Position numbers and translations under genes: made by a program. The notes under the pieces were generated by a model. It did not search any database. It was not told where the DNA came from and saw nothing but the letters and a program-made list of their open reading frames with translations. From Bacillota bacterium (GTDB lineage Bacteria > Bacillota > Desulfitobacteriia > Desulfitobacteriales > JAJXUE01): a DNA stretch of 61,860 bases. Shown piece after piece: positions 1-9,265 of the stretch. How positions within the stretch are numbered: the first letter of the stretch is position 1; every line of letters starts with the position of its first letter. The DNA lies in contig JAJZPO010000006.1 of NCBI GenBank assembly GCA_021811155.1, positions 1 through 61,860 on the forward strand, read 5' to 3'.

Positions 1-25
1 ATCTCACCGACAAGGAGGAGAAGCG

Positions 26-1339
26 ATGCAAAAGTTGCCGCTAAAGATAGGGCTATTGGGCCTTGGCACCGTGGGCAGCGGTGTAGTCAAGATTCTGCAG
101 GACAACCAGGAATCCATCTCCATCAAAGTGGGCCGGGGGGTGGAAGTTGTCAAGGCCCTGGTGCGCAACCCCGACCTGCCTCGCGCAGTTAACTGCGATT
201 CCTTTACCCTGACTACAGACGCCAGGGATATTATAGATGACCCGGAAATTGACATAGTAGTGGAAGTAATGGGCAGCATTGAACCTGCCCGCAGCTATAT
301 TATCGAGTCCCTTAAGTCCGGCAAGAACGTAGTCACTGCCAACAAGGACCTGCTGGCCCTGCACGGCCGGGAACTGTTGGATGCGGCCAAGGAAGCCGGC
401 AAAGACCTCCTGTTTGAAGCAAGTGTTGCCGGCGGCATACCGATTGTCGCCGCCCTGAAACACAGTCTGGCCGGCAACCAAATCAAACAGCTGGCCGGTA
501 TAATCAACGGCACCACCAATTACATCCTCACAGCCATGGCGGATCAGGGCAGGGATTACGCCGATGTGCTCAAAGAGGCCCAGGACCTGGGCTATGCTGA
601 AGCAGATCCCTCTTCTGATGTGGACGGACTGGATGCAGCCCGGAAACTGGCTATCCTGGCCTCCATCGCTTTTGGCTCCAGGGTGACAATCCATGATGTG
701 TTTACCGAGGGAATCTCCAAAATCAGCAAAGTTGACCTGGCCTATGCCAGGGAACTGGACTGCAGCGTTAAGCTCCTGGCTCTGGCCCAGGAGGATGAAG
801 AACGCATAGAGGTCAGGGTTCACCCCGCCTTCATTCCCAACTCCCATCCCCTCAGTTCGGTCAAAGGGGTATTCAACGCCGTCTACGTGGTGGGGGACGC
901 AGTGGGAGAAACCATGTTTTACGGGCGCGGCGCCGGCTCCCTGCCCACGGGCAGCGCCGTTGTGTCTGACTTGATGCAGGTTGCCCACAACCTGGAAACC
1001 TACGCCAACGGCAGTTTAAACTGCACTTGTTACCGCCAGTTGGAGATAAAACCGGTCTCTGAATTTAAATCGGCTTATTATGTCAGGCTTAATGTTAAGG
1101 ATGAACCGAGGGTTCTGGCCAGTTTAGCCCATATGTTCGCTGAAGCGGGGATCAGCTTTGCTTCTATCATCCAGAAACCGAAGCCGGGACAGGAAGCGGA
1201 AATTGTATTGGTAACGCACCCCTGTCAGGAAGGTCAATTGCAGCAGGCGGTCGAATACCTCAAAGTTTACTCCAAAGTCTTGGACATCTGCAATATTATT
1301 CGCGTTGAGGGAGGACAATCATGGTCTGGCAGGGATTAA
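26..1339 (+). CDS. hom: homoserine dehydrogenase
   Basis: Reduces aspartate semialdehyde to homoserine, the branch step towards threonine and methionine, in the cytoplasm. The 437-residue product has an N-terminal Rossmann domain with [12 protein letters not shown] at about residues 9-20, the NAD(P)-site segment VTANKDLLA, the substrate-domain signature NGTTNYIL at about residue 160, and a C-terminal ACT domain from about residue 350 ([18 protein letters not shown]) that in this family mediates threonine feedback. The length is normal for Gram-positive Hom. The ATG is preceded by AAGGAGG at positions 12-18. The stop lies 19 bp inside thrC, so the two are translationally coupled. The promoter lies outside the window. 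Confidence 0.96.
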   Translation: MQKLPLKIGLLGLGTVGSGVVKILQDNQESISIKVGRGVEVVKALVRNPDLPRAVNCDSFTLTTDARDIIDDPEIDIVVEVMGSIEPARSYIIESLKSGKNVVTANKDLLALHGRELLDAAKEAGKDLLFEASVAGGIPIVAALKHSLAGNQIKQLAGIINGTTNYILTAMADQGRDYADVLKEAQDLGYAEADPSSDVDGLDAARKLAILASIAFGSRVTIHDVFTEGISKISKVDLAYARELDCSVKLLALAQEDEERIEVRVHPAFIPNSHPLSSVKGVFNAVYVVGDAVGETMFYGRGAGSLPTGSAVVSDLMQVAHNLETYANGSLNCTCYRQLEIKPVSEFKSAYYVRLNVKDEPRVLASLAHMFAEAGISFASIIQKPKPGQEAEIVLVTHPCQEGQLQQAVEYLKVYSKVLDICNIIRVEGGQSWSGRD

Positions 1340-2364
1340 TCGAAAAGTTCCGGGCACATCTGCCTGTGAACGAAAAAACACCGCACCTTACCCTTTTGGA
1401 AGGGAACACACCGCTGATCAAAGCTGAAAACCTGTCGCGGGAACTGGATTTAAACATCTATTTTAAGTATGAAGGTTTGAACCCCACAGGCTCATTCAAG
1501 GACAGGGGAATGGTGGTTGCCGTAGCCAAAGCTCTGGAGGAAGGTTCCCAGGCTATTTTGTGCGCTTCCACGGGGAATACCGCTGCATCAGCCGCTGCTT
1601 ACGCCGCCCGAGCAGGCATCAAATGCTATGTGCTTTTGCCCGGGGGATACGTAGCCAGGGGCAAACTGGCTCAGGCTCTGCTCTACGGCGCCACCGCCCT
1701 GGCGGTAAACGGCAACTTTGACGAAGCTCTGAACATCGCCCGTTCCCTTACGGCCAAGCGCCCTATAACCCTGGTCAATTCCGTCAATCCTTACCGGATC
1801 GAGGGACAGAAAACCTCTGCCTTTGAGATTTGCGAACAATTGGGCAAGGCCCCTGATTTTCTCTGCATCCCTGTAGGAAACGCCGGGAACATCACCGCCT
1901 ACTGGCGCGGCTTTAAGGAGTATAACCAACTGGGTAAAACAAGCGCCAGGCCAAAGCTGATGGGTTTTCAGGCCGCGGGCTCCGCGCCCATCGTCCTGGG
2001 GCGCCCGGTGGAGAAACCGGAGACCGTGGCAACAGCCATCCGCATCGGCAACCCGGCTTCCTGGCAGTTTGCCGTTGACGCCGCCCTGGAATCAGAGGGC
2101 AAAATCAGGCTGGTGAGCGACGAAGAAATCCTCTCCGCCTACCGCACCCTTGCCGCCAAAGAAGGTGTTTTTGCCGAGCCGGCTTCCGCCGCTTCCCTCG
2201 CCGGACTGATTAAGTACCGCGCTGATTTCCCCGCCGGGAGCACGGTCGTCTGCGTACTCACCGGCAATGGTCTCAAAGACCCAGAGACCGCTCTGGAAAC
2301 TTCCCCCGCCGGACTGCAAACCATTGAAGCCAGCGAAGAGGCAGTATTGAAAGCAATTCTCTGA
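1321..2364 (+). CDS. thrC: threonine synthase
   Basis: PLP enzyme turning O-phosphohomoserine into threonine. Visible marks are the PLP-lysine motif [11 protein letters not shown] near residue 60, the phosphate-binding [17 protein letters not shown], and the C-terminal [11 protein letters not shown]. At 347 residues it is the short Bacillus-type form. The ATG overlaps the end of hom by 19 bp, with GAGGGAGG at 1307-1314 as ribosome binding site. It is the second gene of the hom-thrC-thrB operon, the order also known from Bacillus. Confidence 0.96.
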   Translation: MVWQGLIEKFRAHLPVNEKTPHLTLLEGNTPLIKAENLSRELDLNIYFKYEGLNPTGSFKDRGMVVAVAKALEEGSQAILCASTGNTAASAAAYAARAGIKCYVLLPGGYVARGKLAQALLYGATALAVNGNFDEALNIARSLTAKRPITLVNSVNPYRIEGQKTSAFEICEQLGKAPDFLCIPVGNAGNITAYWRGFKEYNQLGKTSARPKLMGFQAAGSAPIVLGRPVEKPETVATAIRIGNPASWQFAVDAALESEGKIRLVSDEEILSAYRTLAAKEGVFAEPASAASLAGLIKYRADFPAGSTVVCVLTGNGLKDPETALETSPAGLQTIEASEEAVLKAIL

Positions 2365-2379
2365 TTAGGGGGTCTTGTT

Positions 2380-3312
2380 GTGGTCTTGGTCCGAATTCCC
2401 GCCACCTCCGCCAACCTTGGCCCGGGTTTTGACTGCCTGGGCATTGCCCTTGACCTGTATAACTACATTTCCATCAGCGATGCTGACGAACCGCTGCAAA
2501 TCACCCTAGGCGGGAAGTACCGGGACGGGATTCCACAAGATGAAACCAACCTGGTTTACCGGGCCGCCCTCCAGGTATGGCGCAAAACCGGTTACAAGCC
2601 TAAAGGCATCTCCCTGCACCTGGTAAACGATATCCCTCCCGCCCGCGGCTTAGGCAGCAGTTCAGCGGCCATAGTAGGCGGGATGTACGCTGCCAACCTT
2701 CAGGCCGGTTCTCCCCTCACCAGGGAAGAAATACTGGCGCTGGCCGCCGAACTGGAAGGGCATCCTGACAATGTGGCTCCTGCCCTTTACGGGGGGGCAA
2801 CTCTGGCAATCCGGCAATCAGACGGACAGTATCTCTGCCGTTCCCTGGGCAATGCCGCAGACTTGAAATTGGTTGCGGCGGTGCCCGATATGCTCCTTTC
2901 GACAGAGCTTTCCCGGGGGCTTCTGCCTTCCCAGGTTCCCCTTACGGATGCGGTCTGGAACCTAAGCAGAACCGGCCTCCTGGTGACCTCGCTGCTGACT
3001 AAGGATTATTCACTGCTCAAAGACGCTATGGAAGACCGTTTGCATGAACCCTACAGGGCCAAACAGATTCCCGGCATGCAGAGCGCCCTGGCTGCCGCCC
3101 GGGGAGCAGGCGCCCTGGGGGCGGTATTGAGCGGCGCCGGACCAACCCTCATTGCCTTTACAACAGGCTCTGCGTCTGCCAGCCAGGTAGGCAGCGCCAT
3201 GCAAAGCGTCTTTCTTGCCCATGGAACAAAGGCTGAGATTCATTACCTGAACCCTGATAGCCAGGGAGCGGTGGAAATTGGAGGAAATTATGGCAGTATT
3301 GAGGCCGTTTAA
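2380..3312 (+). CDS. thrB: homoserine kinase
   Basis: Phosphorylates homoserine to supply the substrate of ThrC. It is a GHMP-family kinase: N-terminal VRIPATSANLGPGFDCLG, the ATP-binding motif PPARGLGSSSAA at about residue 87, and the C-terminal GAVLSGAGPTLIAF loop. The 310 residues are normal. It starts at a GTG 15 bp after the thrC stop, with AGGGGGT about 7 bases upstream; a TTG one codon earlier is possible. Its last 23 bp overlap the next gene. Confidence 0.95.
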   Translation: MVLVRIPATSANLGPGFDCLGIALDLYNYISISDADEPLQITLGGKYRDGIPQDETNLVYRAALQVWRKTGYKPKGISLHLVNDIPPARGLGSSSAAIVGGMYAANLQAGSPLTREEILALAAELEGHPDNVAPALYGGATLAIRQSDGQYLCRSLGNAADLKLVAAVPDMLLSTELSRGLLPSQVPLTDAVWNLSRTGLLVTSLLTKDYSLLKDAMEDRLHEPYRAKQIPGMQSALAAARGAGALGAVLSGAGPTLIAFTTGSASASQVGSAMQSVFLAHGTKAEIHYLNPDSQGAVEIGGNYGSIEAV

Positions 3313-4534
3313 GGCCGTTAGACCGGTCCAATCTCTGGCCGCCAAGGTTGCAGCCCTGCCCTACGATGTTATGGATACCGAAGAAGCGCGCGCAATGGTC
3401 AAGGGCAATCCTTATTCCTTCCTGCATGTTGACAGGGCTGAGATTGACCTTGAGGTTGGGATAAACCCTTACAGCGAAGCTGTTTATGAAAAAGCGCGGC
3501 AGAACCTGAACGCCATGATGCGTGAAGGCACATTGGTCCAGGACCAGGCTGCAAATCTCTATGTCTACAGGCAGAAACTGCATAGCCGGGTTCAGACCGG
3601 ACTGGTTGGCTGTGTTGCCATTGATGACTATCTGGACAATGTTATCAAAAAACATGAACATACCCGTCCAGACAAGGAACAGGACAGAATAAACCATGTC
3701 GACTATTGCGACGCCAACACAGGGCCGATTTTTCTGACCTATAAAAGCAAAAATGAAATCGCCCGGATAATTACGGAATGGACGGAGCGTACACCTCTTT
3801 ACGACTTTGTTGCGGAAGATGGCATTTCCCACACAGTCTGGTGCATAGATGACGCCGGGAGCATTGACTGGCTATGTCAGCTCTTCGGCTCGATTCCCAG
3901 CCTTTATATTGCGGATGGGCATCACCGGGCTGCTTCAGCTGTGAAGGTCGGACAACTGAGGAGAAAACAGAATCCCGCTTTCACCGGTGACGAGGAGTTT
4001 AACTTCTTCCTGGCCGTGTTATTCCCTGACAAGGACCTGAATATCATGGATTACAACAGAGTTGTTGCGGATTTAAACGGTTTGTCAGAGGGTGAATTCA
4101 TGCGTAAAGCAGCGGAACGCTTTGAGGTCAGTGAGTTGGGGGCGAATCAGCCCCATAAACCTGAGGCCAGGCATACTTTCGGCATGTACCTGGCCGGCAG
4201 GTGGTACAAACTGACGGCCCGGGATGAGATTTTTGACCCGGCGGATTCGGTTGCCAGACTCGATGTTTCCATCCTCCAGGACAACCTGCTGGCCCCAATA
4301 TTGGGGATTGAAGACCCCAGGACAGACAAAAGGATCGACTTCATCGGTGGCATCAGAGGACTTGATGAGGTGCAGCGCAGAGTTGATTCAGGCATGAAAG
4401 TGGGGTTTGCCATGTACCCCACCTCCATAGAGGACCTGATGGATGTGGCGGACGCAGGCAAAGTAATGCCCCCTAAATCAACCTGGTTTGAACCAAAGCT
4501 CAGAAGCGGCCTGTTTATTCACAACTTGAGCTGA
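3290..4534 (+). CDS. DUF1015 family protein
   Basis: A 414-residue soluble protein of the DUF1015 family, whose biochemical role I do not know. Recognisable family segments are the N-terminal LRPFKAVRPV and AALPYDVMDTEEAR, the central YIADGHHRAASAVK, and the C-terminal GGIRGLDEVQRRVDSG and MPPKSTWFEPKLRSGL. I chose the ATG at 3290 because GGAGG at 3280-3284 precedes it with proper spacing; a TTG four codons earlier is open but sits on that binding site. It overlaps the end of thrB and precedes the operon terminator, so it is cotranscribed with the threonine genes. DUF1015 genes are often found near amino acid or serine/threonine metabolism, which suggests but does not prove a metabolic role. 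Confidence 0.88.
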   Translation: MAVLRPFKAVRPVQSLAAKVAALPYDVMDTEEARAMVKGNPYSFLHVDRAEIDLEVGINPYSEAVYEKARQNLNAMMREGTLVQDQAANLYVYRQKLHSRVQTGLVGCVAIDDYLDNVIKKHEHTRPDKEQDRINHVDYCDANTGPIFLTYKSKNEIARIITEWTERTPLYDFVAEDGISHTVWCIDDAGSIDWLCQLFGSIPSLYIADGHHRAASAVKVGQLRRKQNPAFTGDEEFNFFLAVLFPDKDLNIMDYNRVVADLNGLSEGEFMRKAAERFEVSELGANQPHKPEARHTFGMYLAGRWYKLTARDEIFDPADSVARLDVSILQDNLLAPILGIEDPRTDKRIDFIGGIRGLDEVQRRVDSGMKVGFAMYPTSIEDLMDVADAGKVMPPKSTWFEPKLRSGLFIHNLS

Positions 4535-4545
4535 ATGCCATTCAA

Positions 4546-4575
4546 CCCCGCAAAACGACCGGCGGGGCTTTTTTT
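4546..4575 (+). terminator. terminator of the hom-thrC-thrB-DUF1015 operon
   Basis: CCCCGC at 4546-4551 pairs with GCGGGG at 4562-4567 around a 10-base loop and is followed by a C and seven Ts. It lies 11 bp after the DUF1015 stop and separates the threonine operon from the next transcription unit. Confidence 0.88.
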
Positions 4576-4642
4576 ATTGTCTTTCGGCGTAAGCTGAGAT
4601 ATGTTAAAAGAGAGATAATTCTGAATTTTCGGGGGAATTTTT

Positions 4643-6547
4643 TTGTCCAGCTCCTTACAAGGTTTCCAGCCGTTCGACAGCCTGTCCGCTGCGGCATTGG
4701 AAGAATTAAGTCCTAAACTTGCGCAAAAGACCTTTCCCAAGGACAGCTATGTGTTTACCCAGGGCCAGCGCTCCCTCGGCTACCTCTTTCTGGTTGTTTC
4801 CGGCCTGGCTGAAATCATTATCCGCAGCGATGCCGGTTCCTCCAGCGTGGTGGGGCTGCGCCACCCGGGCGAGTTCTTTGGTGAAACTGTACTCTTAACC
4901 GGCAAGCGGTACCCTGCTTCTGTCAAGGCAGTGGAGGACCTCACCTGTTACCTGTTGGAAAAGGAAACGTTCGAGAAAATGCTGCGGACTCACAAGGAAT
5001 TTGCCGGCTATTTCAGCCACATCCTCACAGACAGGCTGAGAGACCTGTATGAGGAAATGGTTCAGGAGCAGCCTGCCGAATCTTTTGGCCTTAGTTCTGA
5101 GCCTTTTAAGAAACGGGTTTGCGATATCATGTCCTCACCGGTGATAACCTGCGCCCCAAACACACCTGTTACCCAGGTGGCGCGCATCTTCAGCCAGCAA
5201 AAAATAACTTCAGTTGTTGTCACAGCTGCCAACGGCAAAACCATGGGGCTTGTAAGCGAGCGGGATTTGATCAGCAAGGTCCTGGCTCTGGACAGCAATC
5301 CGGCTGTAGTCAACGCGGAAGACGTGATGGAAAAAAAACCTTCCACCCTTCCTCCCGATGCCTATTTCTATCAGGCCCTGCTCACCATGCTTAAGCAGCA
5401 GAGCAAGTACATCCTGGTGATGGAACAGGGCCGGCCTATCGGAGTTGTCACCATCGGCGACCTGACCCGGGCCAGGATTACCAGTTCCCTCGCCATTGTC
5501 AAAGCCATTGAGTCCTCGGGCAGCGTCAGCGAACTGGCTGAAGCTTCTAAGCTGATCAACAATGTCCTGGTGACCATGCTGGCAGAAAAGGCCCCCGCCA
5601 ACGAAATCTGCGCCGTTGTTTCCGAGCTGAACGACAGCATCACCAAGCGGATACTGGTGATGGCGGAAGAGCATTTGGCCGACGCCGGTCTGGGCCTGCC
5701 CCCCATCGATTACTGTTGGCTCACCTTGGGCAGCGGCGGGCGCAAGGAGCAAACCCTGTCCTCAGATCAGGATAACGCTATTATCTATGCTGACCCATCC
5801 CCGGGACAGGAAGATAAAATCAAGGAATATTTTACAGCTTTAGCCGGTTATGTGGTGGACGGCCTGGAAGCCTGCGGCATCTCCAGGTGCCCTGGCAACA
5901 CCATGGCTACCAATCCTGATTGGTGCCTGTCCCTGACGGGGTGGAAAACTGTTATTAACAAGGCTGTCTATTCGCCCAACCCGGATTCGTCACGCCAGTT
6001 CAGCATCATGCTGGATTTTCGTCCGGTTTACGGCCAGGAAAACCTGGCCCGGGAACTACGCGAATTCACAGCCCGCCTGTTCCGCATAGCCCCGATGATC
6101 TTACACCACATGGCCAAAGACGACCTGTCTCACCGGGTGCCCCTGAACCTGTTTAAGCACGTGATTGTGGAAAAGTCCAAGGAGCATAAAGACCAGGTTG
6201 ACCTGAAGAAAGCTGCCTGTGTGCATATTGTTGACTGCATTCGTATTTTCGCGATGCGGGAAGGGCTGAGCGAAACGAATACCCTGGAAAGGATGAACAA
6301 GCTGGTGCAGCTGGAGGCCCTTTCCGCCGAGGAAGCCGAATACTACGAAGCGGCCTTTCAGTCCCTGATGATGTTCCGCATCCGGGAAAATCTAAGCAAA
6401 GTGAGCAGCGGCCTCGTAGCGGACAATTACATCAACCCCGGCAAGCTCAGCAGGAGACAAAAAACAGTCCTGAGAGAAAGTTTCCTGGCCATCGACCGCC
6501 TGCAATCTTTCACCAGTACAGTTTTTCAGGTGGATGGCCATCTGTAA
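4643..6547 (+). CDS. cNMP-binding, CBS and DUF294 nucleotidyltransferase protein
   Basis: A 634-residue cytoplasmic signalling-type protein. A cyclic-nucleotide-binding domain spans about residues 10-130 (HPGEFFGETVLLTGKRYPAS). Two CBS domains span about 155-285 (VCDIMSSPVITCAPNTPVTQ, then VMEKKPSTLPPDAYFYQALL). A nucleotidyltransferase core carries LGSGGRKEQTLSSDQDNA at about 361-378, where GS and the DQD aspartates are the expected catalytic elements. The DUF294 C-terminal helical domain follows from about residue 480. This is the architecture of the GlnD-like 'DUF294 plus CBS' proteins; substrate and target are unknown. It starts at a TTG behind a weak GGGGGA site. The next gene, an exonuclease, follows 14 bp later, a pairing I recall from many bacteria. 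Confidence 0.9.
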   Translation: MSSSLQGFQPFDSLSAAALEELSPKLAQKTFPKDSYVFTQGQRSLGYLFLVVSGLAEIIIRSDAGSSSVVGLRHPGEFFGETVLLTGKRYPASVKAVEDLTCYLLEKETFEKMLRTHKEFAGYFSHILTDRLRDLYEEMVQEQPAESFGLSSEPFKKRVCDIMSSPVITCAPNTPVTQVARIFSQQKITSVVVTAANGKTMGLVSERDLISKVLALDSNPAVVNAEDVMEKKPSTLPPDAYFYQALLTMLKQQSKYILVMEQGRPIGVVTIGDLTRARITSSLAIVKAIESSGSVSELAEASKLINNVLVTMLAEKAPANEICAVVSELNDSITKRILVMAEEHLADAGLGLPPIDYCWLTLGSGGRKEQTLSSDQDNAIIYADPSPGQEDKIKEYFTALAGYVVDGLEACGISRCPGNTMATNPDWCLSLTGWKTVINKAVYSPNPDSSRQFSIMLDFRPVYGQENLARELREFTARLFRIAPMILHHMAKDDLSHRVPLNLFKHVIVEKSKEHKDQVDLKKAACVHIVDCIRIFAMREGLSETNTLERMNKLVQLEALSAEEAEYYEAAFQSLMMFRIRENLSKVSSGLVADNYINPGKLSRRQKTVLRESFLAIDRLQSFTSTVFQVDGHL

Positions 6548-6561
6548 GGGAGTGAAGAATT

Positions 6562-7263
6562 GTGTTTAGCGCTCTGCTCAATCTCAACAGGCGCAGCGCC
6601 GATAATTTGAGCAACTCTCCAGGGTTAACAGGCTTGTACACCAAACTGGCCTCCCTGAAAAACCACCCCTGGCCTGATGCGCGCCTGGACAAGGGCAGGT
6701 TCATTATTTTTGACACGGAGACAACAGGTTTGTCCTGCAACAAGGGGGATGAAATCATTTCCCTCGGCGCAGCAGAAATTTGTGACGGTCAACTTACCGG
6801 TTCTTTCTTCGCCCAATTGGTCAACCCAAACCGGGCAATTCCCCCTGTCGCCAGCGAGCTCACCGGAATCCGCGACGAAATGGTCGCTGACAGCCCCGAT
6901 GTGCTGACCGCGCTTGACCGCTTCCTGGAATTTGCGGGTCCCACACCCCTGGTGGCTCACAACGCCCATTTTGACCTCAGCTTTATTAACACCAAACTGC
7001 GCAAATACTGCGGCCAACGGCTACGGATTCCCACCCTGGACACCTACATGCTTTCCCACCTGCTTTTTCCCTACCGTCGCTCCCACTCTCTGGATTCCCT
7101 GGCCAGCCACTTCGGCGTGCCGCTGGAAGGGCGCCACACAGCCCTGGGAGATTCCCAGATTACCGCCAAAATCTTCCTGGAGATGTCCTCCACCTTGGTT
7201 TCCCGGGGCATCAGAACGACTTCCGAGCTAACAAGCTATCTCCAATTCCGCAGACTGATCTGA
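6562..7263 (+). CDS. DnaQ-like 3'-5' exonuclease
   Basis: A 233-residue DEDDh exonuclease of the DNA polymerase III epsilon family. Exo I is FIIFDTETTGL (D and E ligands), Exo II is LVAHNAHFDLSFI, and Exo III is HTALGDSQITAKIF with the catalytic His and Asp. An N-terminal extension of about 45 residues precedes the fold. The GTG start has AAGGGAG at 6546-6552, and the gene is cotranscribed with the CBS/DUF294 gene upstream. With PolC-type replication expected in this group, it is more likely a repair or RNA-processing nuclease than the replicative proofreader; that is inference. Confidence 0.9.
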   Translation: MFSALLNLNRRSADNLSNSPGLTGLYTKLASLKNHPWPDARLDKGRFIIFDTETTGLSCNKGDEIISLGAAEICDGQLTGSFFAQLVNPNRAIPPVASELTGIRDEMVADSPDVLTALDRFLEFAGPTPLVAHNAHFDLSFINTKLRKYCGQRLRIPTLDTYMLSHLLFPYRRSHSLDSLASHFGVPLEGRHTALGDSQITAKIFLEMSSTLVSRGIRTTSELTSYLQFRRLI

Positions 7264-7275
7264 ACAATCAAAGCA

Positions 7276-7331
7276 TTCAGAAGTCAGAACTCAGACTACT
7301 TTGACCGTTTGTCTTATTCTGACTACTGATC
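7276..7331. repeat. degenerate GACT/TCAGA low-complexity repeat
   Basis: A short intergenic run of CAGAAGTCAGAACTCAGACT followed 20 bp later by TTCTGACTACTGA. The same family of 6-8 base words recurs at 21905-21952, 38179-38251 and 50824-50863, always between genes. Function unknown. Confidence 0.6.
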
Positions 7332-7340
7332 CAAGAAGGA

Positions 7341-7368
7341 AGCAGGGGCCGCTAAGCCCCTGCTTTTT
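7341..7368 (+). terminator. terminator after the exonuclease gene
   Basis: AGCAGGGGC at 7341-7349 pairs perfectly with GCCCCTGCT at 7356-7364 and runs into a short T tract. It ends the rightward transcription unit and lies just before the leftward trxB remnant. Confidence 0.85.
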
Positions 7369-7375
7369 CATTAGA

Positions 7376-7885
7376 TTAATGAAGCCGGATGAAGGGCAGG
7401 TCGGGACTGGTTTGGCCGGCAGTATGTTCCACCACAGTACTGATGTCTGCCTCACCCAGGTTGTCCAGGTACCTGACCGCACTCAGAGCGGCAGCAGCCC
7501 CTTCGCCTACCGCCTTTGCCAGCTGGTAGGGTTTCCCAGTACAATCGCCTGCCGCAAAAACCCCCGGGATATTTGTCTGCATTTCCCGGTCTACGCTGAT
7601 AGTCCCATCCCGCAGTTCCAAACCGGGGAGCAGCTGTTCCGCCGGCATGGTCTCCCTCAGGATAAAGACCCCGTCCACCGGAATCCGTTCCTCGCCCAGT
7701 TCAATCCCGCTTACAGCCTCCGCCCCTGCAATCCTGACGGGCTTGCCGTTCTTGAGCGTTACCTTTGGATTCATGGTTCCCGGGTCTGGGTATTGGGGAA
7801 TGTAGACGAGATCTGACCCCCTTGAAAACTCAATCACCCATAATATGCCCGCCTGGGCTGGCTTTAAACACTCCAGACATGGCAC
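7376..7885 (-). pseudogene. thioredoxin reductase remnant (C-terminal part only)
   Basis: The reading frame matches only the C-terminal part of TrxB-type flavoproteins, with IPVDGVFI, then TNIPGVFAAGDCTGKPYQL for the second FAD contact, then AVGEGAAAALSAVRYL. The N-terminal GxGxxG FAD site and the redox CxxC of a roughly 310-residue TrxB are absent. Recognisable homology begins near position 7775; the further upstream codons look unrelated. With no redox centre it cannot act as a thioredoxin reductase. The neighbouring rhodanese fragment on the other strand has also lost its 5' part, so one deletion may have removed the starts of both genes. Confidence 0.75.
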
Positions 7886-7927
7886 TTACAGGGTTGTTAC
7901 CAAAAACTAACCTTGCATATGGGTCCA

Positions 7928-8041
7928 ATGGGGGAGACCTCGGGCCAGCTTCTGGTGGAAAAGGGGTACACCAAGGTCTTTAACCTTTCCGGAGGCGTGG
8001 AGGCCTGGCGCGGCCAGAACGGGCCGCTGGTGAACCAATAA
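7928..8041 (+). pseudogene. rhodanese-domain remnant (3' end only)
   Basis: A 37-codon frame reading LLVEKGYTKVFNLSGGVEAW, the typical last third of a rhodanese domain, with a stop at 8039-8041 and a terminator directly behind. The first two thirds, including the catalytic cysteine loop, are missing; the open frame can be extended only a few codons upstream (ATG at 7919). It is divergent from the trxB remnant with the two broken ends facing each other across about 150 bp. Confidence 0.7.
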
Positions 8042-8046
8042 GAAGC

Positions 8047-8087
8047 AAAAAATGGAGGAACAGCTTCCTAGCTGTCCTCCATTTTTT
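8047..8087. terminator. bidirectional terminator between the rhodanese remnant and gap
   Basis: AAAAAATGGAGGA and CAGCT on the left pair with AGCTG and TCCTCCATTTTTT on the right around a four-base loop, with one bulged A. The A run and T run at the two ends allow it to stop transcription from both sides, serving gap on the minus strand. Confidence 0.85.
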
Positions 8088-8158
8088 GTTGCATGCAGGC
8101 TCGCGCTGCCATTTGGCAGTTTGCCAAAATTGTTGCCCGGCTCAAGTTGGTTTACTGA

Positions 8159-9169
8159 CTACAAACCCTGGGATGCGAGATACGTCACCAGATCGATTAC
8201 CCGGTTGGAGTATCCCCATTCATTGTCATACCAGGCCAAAACTTTAACCATGCGTTCACCCAGCATCATGGTGGACAGGCCGTCGACTATGGAACTGGCG
8301 GGATTGCCGTTAAAGTCGCGGGAAACCAAAGGAAGCTCAGTATATTCCAGATAACCTTTTAATGTTGTTTCGGCTGCCTGTCTGAGTTTGGCATTTACCT
8401 CTTCTTTACTTGTGGGCCGGGAAAGATTGGCGACTAAATCCACCAGGGATACATTTGGTGTCGGCACTCGAACAGCCAGCCCATTGAGCTTGCCCTTCAG
8501 TTCCGGCAAAACAAGCGCAACCGCCTTTGCAGCCCCGGTCGTGGTGGGAATCATGGATTCGTAGGCCGCCCTGGCCCTGCGCCAGTCTTTGTGCCCCAGG
8601 TCCAGGATCTGCTGGTCATTGGTTACAGAGTGGGTTGTGGTCATCATGCCATTCTCAATCCCAAACTCCTCCAGCAGAACCTTTGCCACCGGAGCCAGGC
8701 AGTTGGTCGTGCAGGAGGCGTTTGAAATAACATGATGTTGGGCCGGATCATAGTTTTGTTCGTTTACACCCATCACAACGGTAATATCTTCATTTTTGCC
8801 GGGAGCTGAGATAACCACTTTCTTGGCCCCCGCATTCAGATGTTGGGCTGCACCTTCTCTGTCGGTGAACCGGCCGGTGGATTCGATAACCAAGTCAACA
8901 CCTAAGTCACGCCAGGGCAGGTTGGCGGGATTCTTTTCCGCCAGCAAGCGAATTCTCTGGCCTGCTACCCTAACCGTGTTTCCGTCAAGTTCAACACTTT
9001 CCTGCAATATTCCATGGATAGAATCGTACTTGAGCAGATGGGCCAGCAAATCGGGACTCCCCAAATCATTGACAGCCACAACCTCAACCGGGGCGTTTTT
9101 GCTCAAAGCAGCCCGCAAAGAGAGCCGGCCAATCCGGCCAAAACCGTTAATCGCAATTCTTACACTCAT
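8159..9169 (-). CDS. gap: glyceraldehyde-3-phosphate dehydrogenase
   Basis: Oxidises glyceraldehyde 3-phosphate to 1,3-bisphosphoglycerate in glycolysis, or the reverse in gluconeogenesis. The 336-residue product has the NAD site INGFGRIGRL, the catalytic cysteine in SNASCTTNCLAPVAKVL, the loop TTTHSVTNDQQILDLGHKDW, and the C-terminal WYDNEWGYSNRVIDL. The ATG has AGGAGG at 9180-9185. It stands alone, not with pgk and tpi as in many Clostridia. Upstream is mgsA, which acts on the neighbouring triose phosphate, so the two may share carbon-flux control. Confidence 0.96.
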   Translation of the reverse strand: MSVRIAINGFGRIGRLSLRAALSKNAPVEVVAVNDLGSPDLLAHLLKYDSIHGILQESVELDGNTVRVAGQRIRLLAEKNPANLPWRDLGVDLVIESTGRFTDREGAAQHLNAGAKKVVISAPGKNEDITVVMGVNEQNYDPAQHHVISNASCTTNCLAPVAKVLLEEFGIENGMMTTTHSVTNDQQILDLGHKDWRRARAAYESMIPTTTGAAKAVALVLPELKGKLNGLAVRVPTPNVSLVDLVANLSRPTSKEEVNAKLRQAAETTLKGYLEYTELPLVSRDFNGNPASSIVDGLSTMMLGERMVKVLAWYDNEWGYSNRVIDLVTYLASQGL

Positions 9170-9265
9170 GTCTTTTTAACCTCCTCTGTTTCTATCATAA
9201 ATTTTCGCTGCGCACAGTTTCAATGCCTGCTGTTCAATCGAACATGGTCCGTCCCATATCCAGCC

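Noticed and set aside
53-988. 311-codon minus-strand frame antisense to hom.
   Set aside because: The opposite strand encodes clear homoserine dehydrogenase motifs; the antisense product shows no domain.
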